A DNA stretch of 5,024 nt from Paenibacillaceae bacterium (GCA_020697475.1 JAJFMO010000333.1:1-5024); one strand, 5' to 3'. Numbered from the stretch's first letter, positions 1 through 5,024 are shown. Notes: a model not told the origin generated them from the letters alone. Numbers and translations: made by a program.

Positions 1-715
1 CTTGCCGCTTCACCTTCGCCGCCGGATCCACGTCGAGCCGTTCCCGATATTCCACAAGCCCGATCTCGCAGCCCGAGCCGATCTTCACCCGATTGCCCCG
101 CACCACACCGGCGACCGTGCACTCCAGCACAATTTCGTCGCCTTCGATCGACTCGACCGTCAGCTTCGGATCATGCCATACCTTAACGAGCTGATTCAGC
201 GCCGAAACACCGCCTTTGCGCCGCACCTCGATCGTCTCCCCGCCGATCTCCTTCGCTTTGCAGGAATCGTGCATCAACATGCGCAGCTTTCCTGCGTTCA
301 GCATACCGCCGATTTCGAACGACCCTTCACCGTCAAACTTCTCAGCTTCCACATACTCTTTCACATATAGCGAACCGTGCAGATCCATCTCGTCACAGCG
401 GACGTGTCCGTCCACTTTCGTCTTGCCGTTCACGCGAACCTCCTCGAACTGCGCCTGCCCACCGACGGTGAACTGGCCGGATATGCGCGCCTTTCCCACC
501 TTCACGTCGCCTTTTATAGTTGCCTGGCCGCTGATGCTCAGATGTCTGGCCATCACGTTAGCGCCGGCTTCCAGCTTCCCGCTCACCGCGAAGTGCTCGC
601 AATCCACATCGCTGGACAGCTTTCCTTGGCCCGACACCTTCACTTCATGGAACTTGCCGCCACCCGTATTGGCCAAACCGGATATCGTTAAATTTGGCAA
701 TTTTGCTTCTCCCAT
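1..715 (-). CDS. yhbF: Bactofilin family protein, yhbF/BacF-like (3' end outside window)
   Basis: Polymer-forming cytoskeletal protein expected to form non-nucleotide-dependent beta-helical filaments under the membrane. The leftward frame opens at an ATG (713-715) behind AGGAGG (724-729, 8-nt gap) and stays open for 238 codons to the window edge. From Gly29 to about Gly131 the chain is built of consecutive 17-residue units, each starting with Gly (Gly29, 46, 63, 80, 97, 114, 131), as expected for a right-handed beta-helix. A second region has KEIGGETIEVRR (residues 155-166), then IEGDEIVLE (190-198) and VRGNRVKIGSGCEI (205-218); all recur in the adjacent paralogue. By alignment to that paralogue the stop should lie only a few codons beyond the window. 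It is the third gene of a yhbD-yhbE-yhbF-like operon; B. subtilis BacE and BacF are linked to flagellar hook and filament assembly. The family call is firm; the flagellar role is transferred from B. subtilis. Confidence 0.87.
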   Translation of the reverse strand, partial: MGEAKLPNLTISGLANTGGGKFHEVKVSGQGKLSSDVDCEHFAVSGKLEAGANVMARHLSISGQATIKGDVKVGKARISGQFTVGGQAQFEEVRVNGKTKVDGHVRCDEMDLHGSLYVKEYVEAEKFDGEGSFEIGGMLNAGKLRMLMHDSCKAKEIGGETIEVRRKGGVSALNQLVKVWHDPKLTVESIEGDEIVLECTVAGVVRGNRVKIGSGCEIGLVEYRERLDVDPAAKVKRQ

Positions 716-734
716 AACTATGACCTCCTATTTA

Positions 735-768
735 GCAATTCCCCTAGGAATTGCGTGCTTCGTAAGCA
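735..768 (-). repeat. Two intercistronic hairpins between the bactofilin genes
   Basis: The 66-nt gap between the two bactofilin genes holds two potential stem-loops. One is a perfect 8-bp stem, GCAATTCC/GGAATTGC with a 4-nt loop, at 735-754. The other is a 5-bp stem, TGCTT/AAGCA with a 3-nt loop, at 756-768. Neither is followed by a T-run on the minus strand, so they are unlikely to be intrinsic terminators. They lie just upstream of the yhbF-like ribosome binding site, so an effect on mRNA processing, stability or relative expression of the two genes is possible; that is inference. Confidence 0.5.
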
Positions 769-781
769 TAAGCTTAAGCAA

Positions 782-1459
782 TTAAATTTTGGCAAAATGC
801 TTCACCGAACTGCGCGGATCGGCCCGGTATTCGTTGCGATACTCCAGCCAATCAATCTCGCAGCCCGGTCCGATGCGGACGTTCGTTCCACGCACGGCAG
901 CCGCCTTCGTATGCTCCAAATAAATGTTATCGCCCTCGATCGTCTCGGCGCTCAAAGCTTCCCCGCCGGTTAAGAAAGGCTTCACCAGCCTGCGCCAGTC
1001 GAGCATGCCAGCCCGGCGTACTGCAATTGTTTCCCCGCCGATTTCCTTCAGCTTGCTCTCCCCGAAGAACAAGCGGATGTCGATCGTCCCCGCATTCAAC
1101 ATGTCGCCAGCGATGACCCCGCGCAGATCGAGCCGCTCCGCCTCGCACGAGCCTTCGACGGCCAGCTCTCCATAAATACTGAGCGTCTCGGCGGTATAAT
1201 TTCCTCCAACCTTGATCGACCCGGCGGCTTTCAGCGATTGGGCGGCTACGTCGCCCAGAACTTTCAGTTCCCCGCACAGATTGATCCGTTCCGTCTTCAA
1301 GCTTCCCTCGATGTCCAAATTCCCCATCACCGACAGTCGCTCGCACGTGAGGTCGCCTTGCACCGAGTATTCCCCGTCGATTTTCGCCCGGTCGTACGTG
1401 CCGCCGGACGCGCTGCCGTTGCCGGTCACCGATAAATTGTTGGCCTTACTCGTACTCAT
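782..1459 (-). CDS. yhbE: Bactofilin family protein, yhbE/BacE-like
   Basis: A 225-residue polymer-forming cytoskeletal protein. The ATG at 1457-1459 is chosen because GAGGTGA (1465-1471) sits 5 nt upstream. The frame also opens further upstream to 1630, but that would overlap yhbD coding sequence and add 57 residues with no family character. Residues 35-119 form exact 17-residue Gly-started units (Gly35, 52, 69, 86, 103), as in beta-helical bactofilins. The C-terminal part carries KEIGGETIAVRR (138-149), ETIEGDNIYLE (172-182) and VRGTNVRIGPGCEI (189-202), shared with the next gene, so the two are tandem paralogues. At 225 residues it is longer than the usual single-domain bactofilin of roughly 120-180. 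It follows the yhbD-like gene by 20 nt, so the two are almost certainly cotranscribed. In B. subtilis BacE acts with BacF in flagellar assembly; that role is transferred by similarity and gene order. Confidence 0.88.
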   Translation of the reverse strand: MSTSKANNLSVTGNGSASGGTYDRAKIDGEYSVQGDLTCERLSVMGNLDIEGSLKTERINLCGELKVLGDVAAQSLKAAGSIKVGGNYTAETLSIYGELAVEGSCEAERLDLRGVIAGDMLNAGTIDIRLFFGESKLKEIGGETIAVRRAGMLDWRRLVKPFLTGGEALSAETIEGDNIYLEHTKAAAVRGTNVRIGPGCEIDWLEYRNEYRADPRSSVKHFAKI

Positions 1460-1479
1460 CGCGTTCACCTCTGCATTTA

Positions 1480-2103
1480 TCAAAATAATTTCATCTTCAG
1501 TTCTTCCAGACAGGCAGAAAGCGGCAGTCGAACGACGAGCTTCGTGCCCGGCTCGCAGGCCAGCTCCGACGTTCCCGTAATGAGAAGGAAAGAGGAGATG
1601 CCCATCTTGCGGATAAGAACGACGTCGCACCCTTTGCTCTCCATGCTGCGGTAATGCTTCTCCATCACGTCCAGCAACATAGTCCCCTCATCTCTACCCA
1701 TTTCGCCTGACTGAAGAAGCTTCTCCGCCACGTACAGAGAGAGGATTCGGTCGAACGAGCAGATCGCCTCGTCTCCTTGCGGCAACGGATAAAATTGGAC
1801 GGTTGTCCTTGAAACAATGTTTCGTTCGATCAACTCAGCTACCGTCATGGATGCGTCTGCCGGATTGGGGGAAAACATGTCAGCCAGTACATCGAGAGAC
1901 AAATCATCTTTCATATTTTTGATTTTGTCGATTCGGGCGAGCATCTGCTCCTTGGGAAAAAACGTCTCCTGCCCGGTAAACGTCGATTTTCGGATGAACC
2001 ATTGCTCCGGAACGAGGTTTTTCCGCTTCCAGCGATACAGTTGGCCGTAAGAGATCCCGGTCAGCTCCAGTAAGTCTTTCTTGGAAATCAATTCTTGATC
2101 CAA
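1480..2103 (-). CDS. yhbD: YhbD-like MerR-type HTH / DUF4004 protein
   Basis: A 207-residue putative DNA-binding protein, first gene of the bactofilin operon. The start is a TTG (2101-2103), with GGAGGTG at 2111-2117 only 7 nt upstream; no ATG fits that site. The N-terminus (residues 5-45) resembles a MerR-type winged helix-turn-helix: SKKDLLELTGISYGQLYRWK, then the wing-like segment around WFIRKSTFTGQETFFP. Residues 52-80 (MLARIDKIKNMKDDLSLDVLADMF) look like the following helices. The remainder, about 85-207, is a DUF4004-type C-terminal region of unknown function, with no ligand-binding motif I recognise. The order yhbD-yhbE-yhbF matches B. subtilis. Position and inverted repeats in its own leader make it a candidate autoregulator or operon regulator; that is inference. 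The family assignment rests on remembered sequence resemblance and synteny. Confidence 0.85.
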   Translation of the reverse strand: MDQELISKKDLLELTGISYGQLYRWKRKNLVPEQWFIRKSTFTGQETFFPKEQMLARIDKIKNMKDDLSLDVLADMFSPNPADASMTVAELIERNIVSRTTVQFYPLPQGDEAICSFDRILSLYVAEKLLQSGEMGRDEGTMLLDVMEKHYRSMESKGCDVVLIRKMGISSFLLITGTSELACEPGTKLVVRLPLSACLEELKMKLF

Positions 2104-2110
2104 TGCTATT

Positions 2111-2117
2111 CACCTCC
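2111..2117 (-). promoter_or_regulatory. Ribosome binding site that fixes the TTG start of yhbD
   Basis: On the minus strand this reads GGAGGTG, a near-perfect anti-16S match. It is followed by 7 nt and then TTG at 2101-2103. It is the only strong Shine-Dalgarno sequence near the beginning of the frame, so it decides the non-ATG start. Confidence 0.8.
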
Positions 2118-2125
2118 AACGAGAC

Positions 2126-2154
2126 ACAGTGTAACATAACACTGTTACGTTATG
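2126..2154. promoter_or_regulatory. Overlapping inverted repeats, candidate operator upstream of yhbD
   Basis: Three interlocked dyads lie here. ACAGTGT (2126-2132) pairs with ACACTGT (2139-2145), GTAAC (2131-2135) with GTTAC (2144-2148), and CATAAC (2135-2140) with GTTATG (2149-2154). They fall directly after a possible minus-strand promoter whose start site would be near 2155, a typical repressor position. An alternative weak promoter, TTGCAT (2152-2157) with TTACAC (2129-2134), would put the dyads between -35 and -10, the usual place for MerR-type activators. The binding protein is unknown; YhbD itself is a natural candidate. Confidence 0.5.
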
Positions 2155-2161
2155 CAACACT

Positions 2162-2191
2162 TTTATACACCATTACGTCCCTTCGAGTTAA
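2162..2191 (-). promoter_or_regulatory. Possible sigma-A promoter of the yhbD operon
   Basis: The minus strand reads TTAACT (2186-2191), an 18-nt spacer, then TATAAA (2162-2167). The -10 is good and the -35 weak. I see no clear sigma-D (flagellar) promoter pattern. Transcription would begin near 2155 and cross the inverted-repeat cluster before the ribosome binding site. Confidence 0.35.
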
Positions 2192-2214
2192 TTTTTCATT
2201 TTGTTAAAAGGGGG

Positions 2215-2244
2215 TTGATTCCCTGAATACGTTTACAGTACAAT
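2215..2244 (+). promoter_or_regulatory. Sigma-A-like promoter for the solute-binding protein gene
   Basis: TTGATT (2215-2220), an 18-nt spacer and TACAAT (2239-2244) lie about 50 nt upstream of the start codon. Both hexamers are one or two bases off consensus. Transcription would start near 2251, inside the downstream operator-like boxes. Confidence 0.5.
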
Positions 2245-2245
2245 A

Positions 2246-2268
2246 AGAAAGCGCTTCAAAAAGCGTTT
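2246..2268 (+). promoter_or_regulatory. Two cre/LacI-type operator-like boxes
   Basis: AAAGCGCTT (2248-2256) and AAAGCGTTT (2260-2268) repeat with a 12-bp period immediately after the -10. The first sits in a frame that matches the Bacillus cre consensus TGWAANCGNTNWCA at all but three defined positions (2246-2259); the second is weaker, with four mismatches. Their position over and just downstream of the predicted start site suggests repression by CcpA or a LacI-family sugar regulator. Confidence 0.45.
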
Positions 2269-2291
2269 AATCTAAAACTCGAGGTGATGAT

Positions 2292-3641
2292 GTGTTCATG
2301 AAAGCAAGAACAGCGAAACAATGTGTAACAGCCTTCTTGTTGATTGCAGTGTTATTGGCGGGGTGCTCGCCGTCGGGAGGCGCAGGCCAAAAGCCCGGCG
2401 AGCCGACCAAGTCGGCCAATGCGACGGAAGCGAAAGCGAACGCCGCTCCAATTACGCTGCAGGTATTTCAGTACCAGGCGAACATCACGGACGAAGAGTT
2501 CAACAAGTATTTCGTCGAACCGATCAAGAAGCGGTACCCGAATATTACGTTGCAGCTCGTTCGGAACTCCCCGGACAGCACACCGGAGAAGCTTGTTGCG
2601 TCAGGTACTTTTCCCGATCTGATCTTTTGTGGGAACAACTCGTTATTGCCCCTTGGCGATCTGCAAATTCCGCTTGACCTAACGGCTTTGGCCAAGTCCC
2701 ACAGCACCAACCTGCAGGCGATCGATGCCGATTCGGTGACCGCGCTGCGCTCGTACAGCGAGAAGAATGAACTGTTCGGCTTGCCGCTGTTCGACAACTA
2801 TTTTGCCACTTTTTACAACAAGGATATTTTTGATAAGTTTGGTGTCAGCTATCCGAAGGACAATATGACTTGGGAAGACATGCTGGAGCTGGCGAAACGT
2901 CTGACGCGCAACGTCGACGGCGTTCAGTATCGCGGCTTCGACCCCGGCAACGTCAATACGCTGGCTTCGAGCTACGGCTTGCCGTTCGTCGATCTGAAGA
3001 CGATGAAGACGCCGATCAACACCGACCAGTGGAAAAAAGTGTTCAACTACTATAATGACGTGTACCAGATTCCCGGAAATTTCCCGAATTCCAAGGCGTA
3101 CGGCAAAGGACGGGACTCCTTCATCATGGACAAAAATTTGGCGATGGATTCGAACTTCGGCTCGGAAGTGACCGGCTTGCTTCAACAGCTGCAGGATAAG
3201 GGCACCCCGATGAATTGGGATATCGCAACGTATCCGGTGTTCAAGGATCATCCCGGTTTTACGCATGAGGTCGATGTGCATATGCTGGCGGTCTCCACGA
3301 GCTCTAAGTATCCGGACGACGCGTACAACGTGATCTCCTACCTGGCGACGAATAAGGATGTGCAGATGTCGATTTCCAAGGATGGGAACGTAGCAACGTT
3401 GAACGATCCTTCGATTCGGCAACATTTTGGCGAGGATAAATCGGTGTTGAAGGGTAAAAATGTGAAGGCACTGTTTACCTTGAAGCCGGCCAAGTTCCAC
3501 AAAGCGACCGCCTATGACGGCATTCCGCGCAAGGTGCTGGGCGCTCAGATCAAGAGTGTGATCGATAAGAAAACCGATGTCAATACGGCTCTGCGCACCG
3601 CCGAGGAGGAGGCGAACCAGCAGCTCGCTTCGGCGAAGTAG
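2292..3641 (+). CDS. ABC transporter extracellular solute-binding lipoprotein (family 1)
   Basis: A 449-residue substrate-binding lipoprotein, probably for a sugar or oligosaccharide, anchored outside the membrane. GTG (2292-2294) is preferred because GAGGTGAT (2281-2288) is well spaced from it; an in-frame ATG two codons later is possible. The N-terminus has KAR, a hydrophobic stretch (13-22) and a lipobox LLAGC with acylated Cys25, then a low-complexity Gly/Pro/Ala linker to about residue 52. The mature part has the family 1 binding fold: a first lobe from ITLQVFQYQ (54-62), GTFPDLIFCGN (105-115), the hinge-like segment GLPLFDNYFATFYNKDIFDKFG (163-184), TWEDMLELAKRLT (193-205), and the C-terminal TAEEEANQQLASAK. 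Length is normal for the family. No permease or ATPase gene adjoins it and a terminator follows directly, so it is a single-gene unit whose membrane partners must be elsewhere. The substrate cannot be told from sequence. Confidence 0.88.
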   Translation: MFMKARTAKQCVTAFLLIAVLLAGCSPSGGAGQKPGEPTKSANATEAKANAAPITLQVFQYQANITDEEFNKYFVEPIKKRYPNITLQLVRNSPDSTPEKLVASGTFPDLIFCGNNSLLPLGDLQIPLDLTALAKSHSTNLQAIDADSVTALRSYSEKNELFGLPLFDNYFATFYNKDIFDKFGVSYPKDNMTWEDMLELAKRLTRNVDGVQYRGFDPGNVNTLASSYGLPFVDLKTMKTPINTDQWKKVFNYYNDVYQIPGNFPNSKAYGKGRDSFIMDKNLAMDSNFGSEVTGLLQQLQDKGTPMNWDIATYPVFKDHPGFTHEVDVHMLAVSTSSKYPDDAYNVISYLATNKDVQMSISKDGNVATLNDPSIRQHFGEDKSVLKGKNVKALFTLKPAKFHKATAYDGIPRKVLGAQIKSVIDKKTDVNTALRTAEEEANQQLASAK

Positions 3642-3656
3642 CGATGGATGCGGCGG

Positions 3657-3688
3657 AACAAGCTTGCCTTGCGGCAGGCTTGTTTTTT
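3657..3688 (+). terminator. Rho-independent terminator after the solute-binding protein gene
   Basis: A 12-bp stem with one G-U wobble pairs AACAAGCTTGCC with GGCAGGCTTGTT around a TTGC loop. It runs into a T-tract (TTTTTT, 3683-3688). It begins 16 nt after the stop codon, so the solute-binding protein is transcribed as a single-gene unit on its 3' side. Confidence 0.92.
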
Positions 3689-3795
3689 GTTAGGCGCGGC
3701 AGGGCGTTGGGGGCGATAAGTGGCGTGGAATGGCGATTAAGCGACATAACTCCGAATAATTCAGAGTCACTGGGTGGTTACTTTACTAACTTGAA

Positions 3796-3882
3796 CTATT
3801 TGCGGAAATCTATTTGCAGCTTAAGTGGCAGTTTCGATCGAGCTAGTTGCGGTAACCAAATCTAATTGCTGTAAAAGTGGCA
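3796..3882 (+). repeat. Degenerate tandem repeat, two units of about 45 bp
   Basis: Unit one begins CTATTTGCGG (3796-3805) and unit two CTAGTTGCGG (3843-3852). Both then show AAATCTA, TTGC and AAGTGGCA in the same order, ending near 3830 and 3882. The offset grows from 47 to 52 bp through small insertions in unit two. The AAGTGGC core also occurs at 3718-3724. This looks like diverged copies of one module inside the inverted-repeat-bounded segment. Confidence 0.5.
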
Positions 3883-4011
3883 AATGAGAGCGAGCCGGTT
3901 CGCGGAGTCCACGTTGCTTGGAGGTTTAAACTAACTTAACGCTTTTTCGAGCCTTTATTTGATGGGAACGATGGGGGTAGTCAGCAAATTAGGTTGTTTG
4001 GAGCCCTTATT

Positions 4012-4034
4012 CCAGACTTCTGAGCAGAATCTGG
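4012..4034. repeat. Hairpin inside the repeat-rich region
   Basis: CCAGA, an unpaired C, TTCT, loop GAGC, AGAA and TCTGG form a stem of 9 pairs with a single bulge. No T-run follows on the plus strand, so it is not an obvious terminator. It lies near the middle of the inverted-repeat-bounded segment. Confidence 0.4.
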
Positions 4035-4251
4035 GCGTTCTCCTTCAAATAACGTTCTGAAAAGACGCTATGAAGCGAATAAAGTAAAAGTGGGGAAAAT
4101 AGCGTATCGAAAAAGCCTTATTGTGCAAGCGATAGGTCCAATATGTCGAACGCCGCAGCCACGCACTTGTTATGTCGCTTAATCCGCCTAATGCGTATTA
4201 AACAACATGCGGGTTTTAACTTAACGTACGGATATCCAGTCCGAATTTATA

Positions 4252-4280
4252 TTGACGATACATATTATATATAATATATT
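4252..4280 (+). promoter_or_regulatory. Promoter of the M20 peptidase gene with AT palindrome
   Basis: TTGACG (4252-4257), a 17-nt spacer and TATATT (4275-4280) make a good sigma-A promoter about 22 nt before the start codon, which leaves a very short leader. A perfect TATAAT also occurs at 4270-4275, but it is only 12 nt from that -35. A 16-bp perfect palindrome, ATATTATATATAATAT (4262-4277), fills the spacer and overlaps the -10; it may be an operator or simply AT-rich promoter DNA. Confidence 0.55.
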
Positions 4281-4302
4281 AAATGTAACGGGGGTGTTTT
4301 GG

Positions 4303-5024
4303 ATGAGCAACATGGAGAACTTGAAGAGTTCGCGTGATCAGGGGCAGACGGTGCAAGTGCCATCGAGGCAAGAAACGCGATTGGAGCACCCGCGCCTGGA
4401 ACACCCCGCCAACCTCCATCCCGCGATCCGCATCCTGGACGACTTGGTACGTATACAGAGCGTCAATCCGCATTTCGAAGCCGGAGCTGCCGGGGAGAAC
4501 GGGATGGCCGATTACATCGAGGCGTATTTTCGCCGACTTGCCGGATCTTGCCTCACCGTAACTCGGCAGGAAGTGTTTCCCGGCCGCGACAACGTCATCG
4601 TCGAGCTTCTCACCGATGCGTCGAAGCCGACGCTGCTGCTCGAAGCCCATACGGACACCGTGGCGCTCGGCTCGATGGCCGATCCGCTGACGCCGATGTA
4701 CCGCGACGGGCGAATGTACGGCCGCGGTGCCTGCGACACAAAAGCTTCGCTCGCCGGCATGATGTACGCAATGGAGCAATGCGCCCTGCACCCCGAGCAA
4801 CTCGCGGCCAACCTTGTGCTCTGCGCAGCGGTCGACGAGGAGCACGAGTACCAAGGGCTGCGGGCGTTCCTTGCGCGCAACATGCCGATCACCGCAGCTG
4901 TCGTTGGCGAGCCGACCGAGCTCGGCCTCGTCACCGCGCATAAAGGCTGCTGCCGCTTCGCGGTCACAACGCACGGCAAAGCGGCGCACAGCTCGATGCC
5001 GCATGAAGGCGACTCGGCGATCGT
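4303..5024 (+). CDS. M20 family metallopeptidase/deacylase (ArgE/DapE/ACY1-like), 3' end outside window
   Basis: Zinc-dependent cytoplasmic hydrolase of N-acyl amino acids or small peptides. The ATG at 4303-4305 follows GGGGGTG (4290-4296) by 6 nt; 240 codons are visible before the edge. M20 motifs appear in order: EAHTDTV (residues 114-120; His116 metal ligand, Asp118), GRGACDTKASLAG (140-152; bridging Asp145), VDEEHEYQG (177-185; Glu179 general base, Glu180 ligand), GEPTE (202-206; Glu203 ligand), and GKAAHSSMPHEG (225-236), the start of the dimerisation domain with His229. The last metal-binding His expected near the C-terminus lies outside the window. ArgE, DapE and related deacylases share these motifs, so the exact substrate cannot be assigned. 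An unusual N-terminal stretch of about 40 residues, including LEHPRLEHP, precedes the normal start of the fold (AIRILDDLVRIQSVNP). It is likely its own transcription unit from the promoter just upstream. Confidence 0.9.
   Translation, partial: MSNMENLKSSRDQGQTVQVPSRQETRLEHPRLEHPANLHPAIRILDDLVRIQSVNPHFEAGAAGENGMADYIEAYFRRLAGSCLTVTRQEVFPGRDNVIVELLTDASKPTLLLEAHTDTVALGSMADPLTPMYRDGRMYGRGACDTKASLAGMMYAMEQCALHPEQLAANLVLCAAVDEEHEYQGLRAFLARNMPITAAVVGEPTELGLVTAHKGCCRFAVTTHGKAAHSSMPHEGDSAI

Larger units (their letters stand above)
3735..4184. mobile_element. Possible MITE-like element bounded by a perfect 16-bp inverted repeat
   Basis: GATTAAGCGACATAAC at 3735-3750 is exactly inverted at 4169-4184 (GTTATGTCGCTTAATC), bounding 450 bp. 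Allowing one inserted base, the outer sides continue with GGC on both ends. An inner inverted repeat, GCTTTTTCGA (3941-3950) against TCGAAAAAGC (4107-4116), is nested inside. There is no transposase frame and I could not identify a convincing target-site duplication. It could be a non-autonomous element, a dispersed intergenic repeat or remnants of one. The 16-bp match over 450 bp is well beyond chance; the mobile interpretation is inference. Confidence 0.45.
3689..4302. other. Gene-free 0.6-kb region rich in degenerate repeats
   Basis: I see no credible coding sequence here. The one short rightward frame (3644-3865) overlaps the terminator, has no ribosome binding site and has unnatural composition. 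Base composition drops to a more A+T-rich level than the flanking genes. The stretch holds a long inverted repeat, a tandem repeat, a hairpin and, at its right end, the promoter of the M20 gene; each is listed separately. Confidence 0.7.

Noticed and set aside
216..785. Plus-strand frame of 189 codons opposite the yhbF-like gene
   Set aside because: It is Ser/Pro-rich shadow sequence of the bactofilin gene, with no ribosome binding site.
1460..1630. Upstream extension of the yhbE-like frame
   Set aside because: It overlaps the end of yhbD in another frame and lacks family character. The ATG at 1459 has a proper ribosome binding site.
2130..2148. Possible GlnR/TnrA nitrogen box (TGTnA-N7-TnACA)
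   Set aside because: The left half TGTAA is present but the right half does not match at the required spacing.
2679..3500. Long minus-strand frame opposite the solute-binding protein gene
   Set aside because: It lies entirely antisense to a well-supported gene, is rich in Arg, His and Ile as typical of a shadow frame, and has no recognisable domain.
3644..3865. Short rightward frame of 73 codons after the solute-binding gene
   Set aside because: It begins next to the stop codon, runs through the intrinsic terminator and into the repeat region, has no ribosome binding site and shows no protein-like pattern.
3689..4302. CRISPR array, tRNA or riboswitch in the gene-free region
   Set aside because: Repeats are degenerate and too few for CRISPR, no cloverleaf is visible, and I recognise no known riboswitch core.
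4279..5004. Long minus-strand frame opposite the M20 gene
   Set aside because: The plus strand carries all the M20 motifs in order. The antisense frame is an Arg-rich shadow created by G+C-rich codons.

Overview
The window looks like chromosomal DNA from a spore-former-type Firmicute, most likely in the Paenibacillaceae (Paenibacillus or Cohnella-like). The grounds are moderately high G+C coding regions, strong AGGAGGTG-like ribosome binding sites, TTG and GTG starts alongside ATG, sigma-A-like promoters, a lipoprotein solute-binding protein of a kind abundant in paenibacilli, and a three-gene set matching the Bacillus subtilis yhbD-yhbE-yhbF order. The genus is inference; the phylum is fairly safe.

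Layout. Positions 1-2103 (minus strand) hold an operon read right to left. It starts with a MerR-type HTH/DUF4004 protein (yhbD-like, TTG start), followed by two tandem bactofilin-family proteins (yhbE/bacE-like, then yhbF/bacF-like). The last runs off the left edge, probably within a few codons of its stop. Positions 2104-2291 are a divergent control region. It has overlapping inverted repeats in front of yhbD, and a promoter plus two cre/LacI-operator-like AAAGCGYTT boxes in front of the rightward gene. Positions 2292-3641 (plus) encode an orphan ABC-type extracellular solute-binding lipoprotein, closed by a strong intrinsic terminator at 3657-3688.

Positions 3689-4302 contain no convincing gene. 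They hold an apparent repeat element: a perfect 16-bp inverted repeat bounds about 450 bp (3735-4184), with an inner inverted repeat, a degenerate tandem repeat and a hairpin inside. A promoter follows at 4252-4280. From 4303 to the right edge there is a 5'-complete, 3'-truncated M20 family (ArgE/DapE/ACY1) metallopeptidase or deacylase gene.

Functional picture. The bactofilin operon is probably a cytoskeletal module; in B. subtilis the two bactofilins are linked to flagellar hook and filament assembly. The solute-binding protein is a separate, probably sugar-related and catabolite-controlled unit that lacks its own permease here. The M20 enzyme is an independent metabolic unit. I see no phage, CRISPR, tRNA, rRNA or defence genes. 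The least explained parts are the palindrome cluster before yhbD and the inverted-repeat-bounded segment at 3735-4184.
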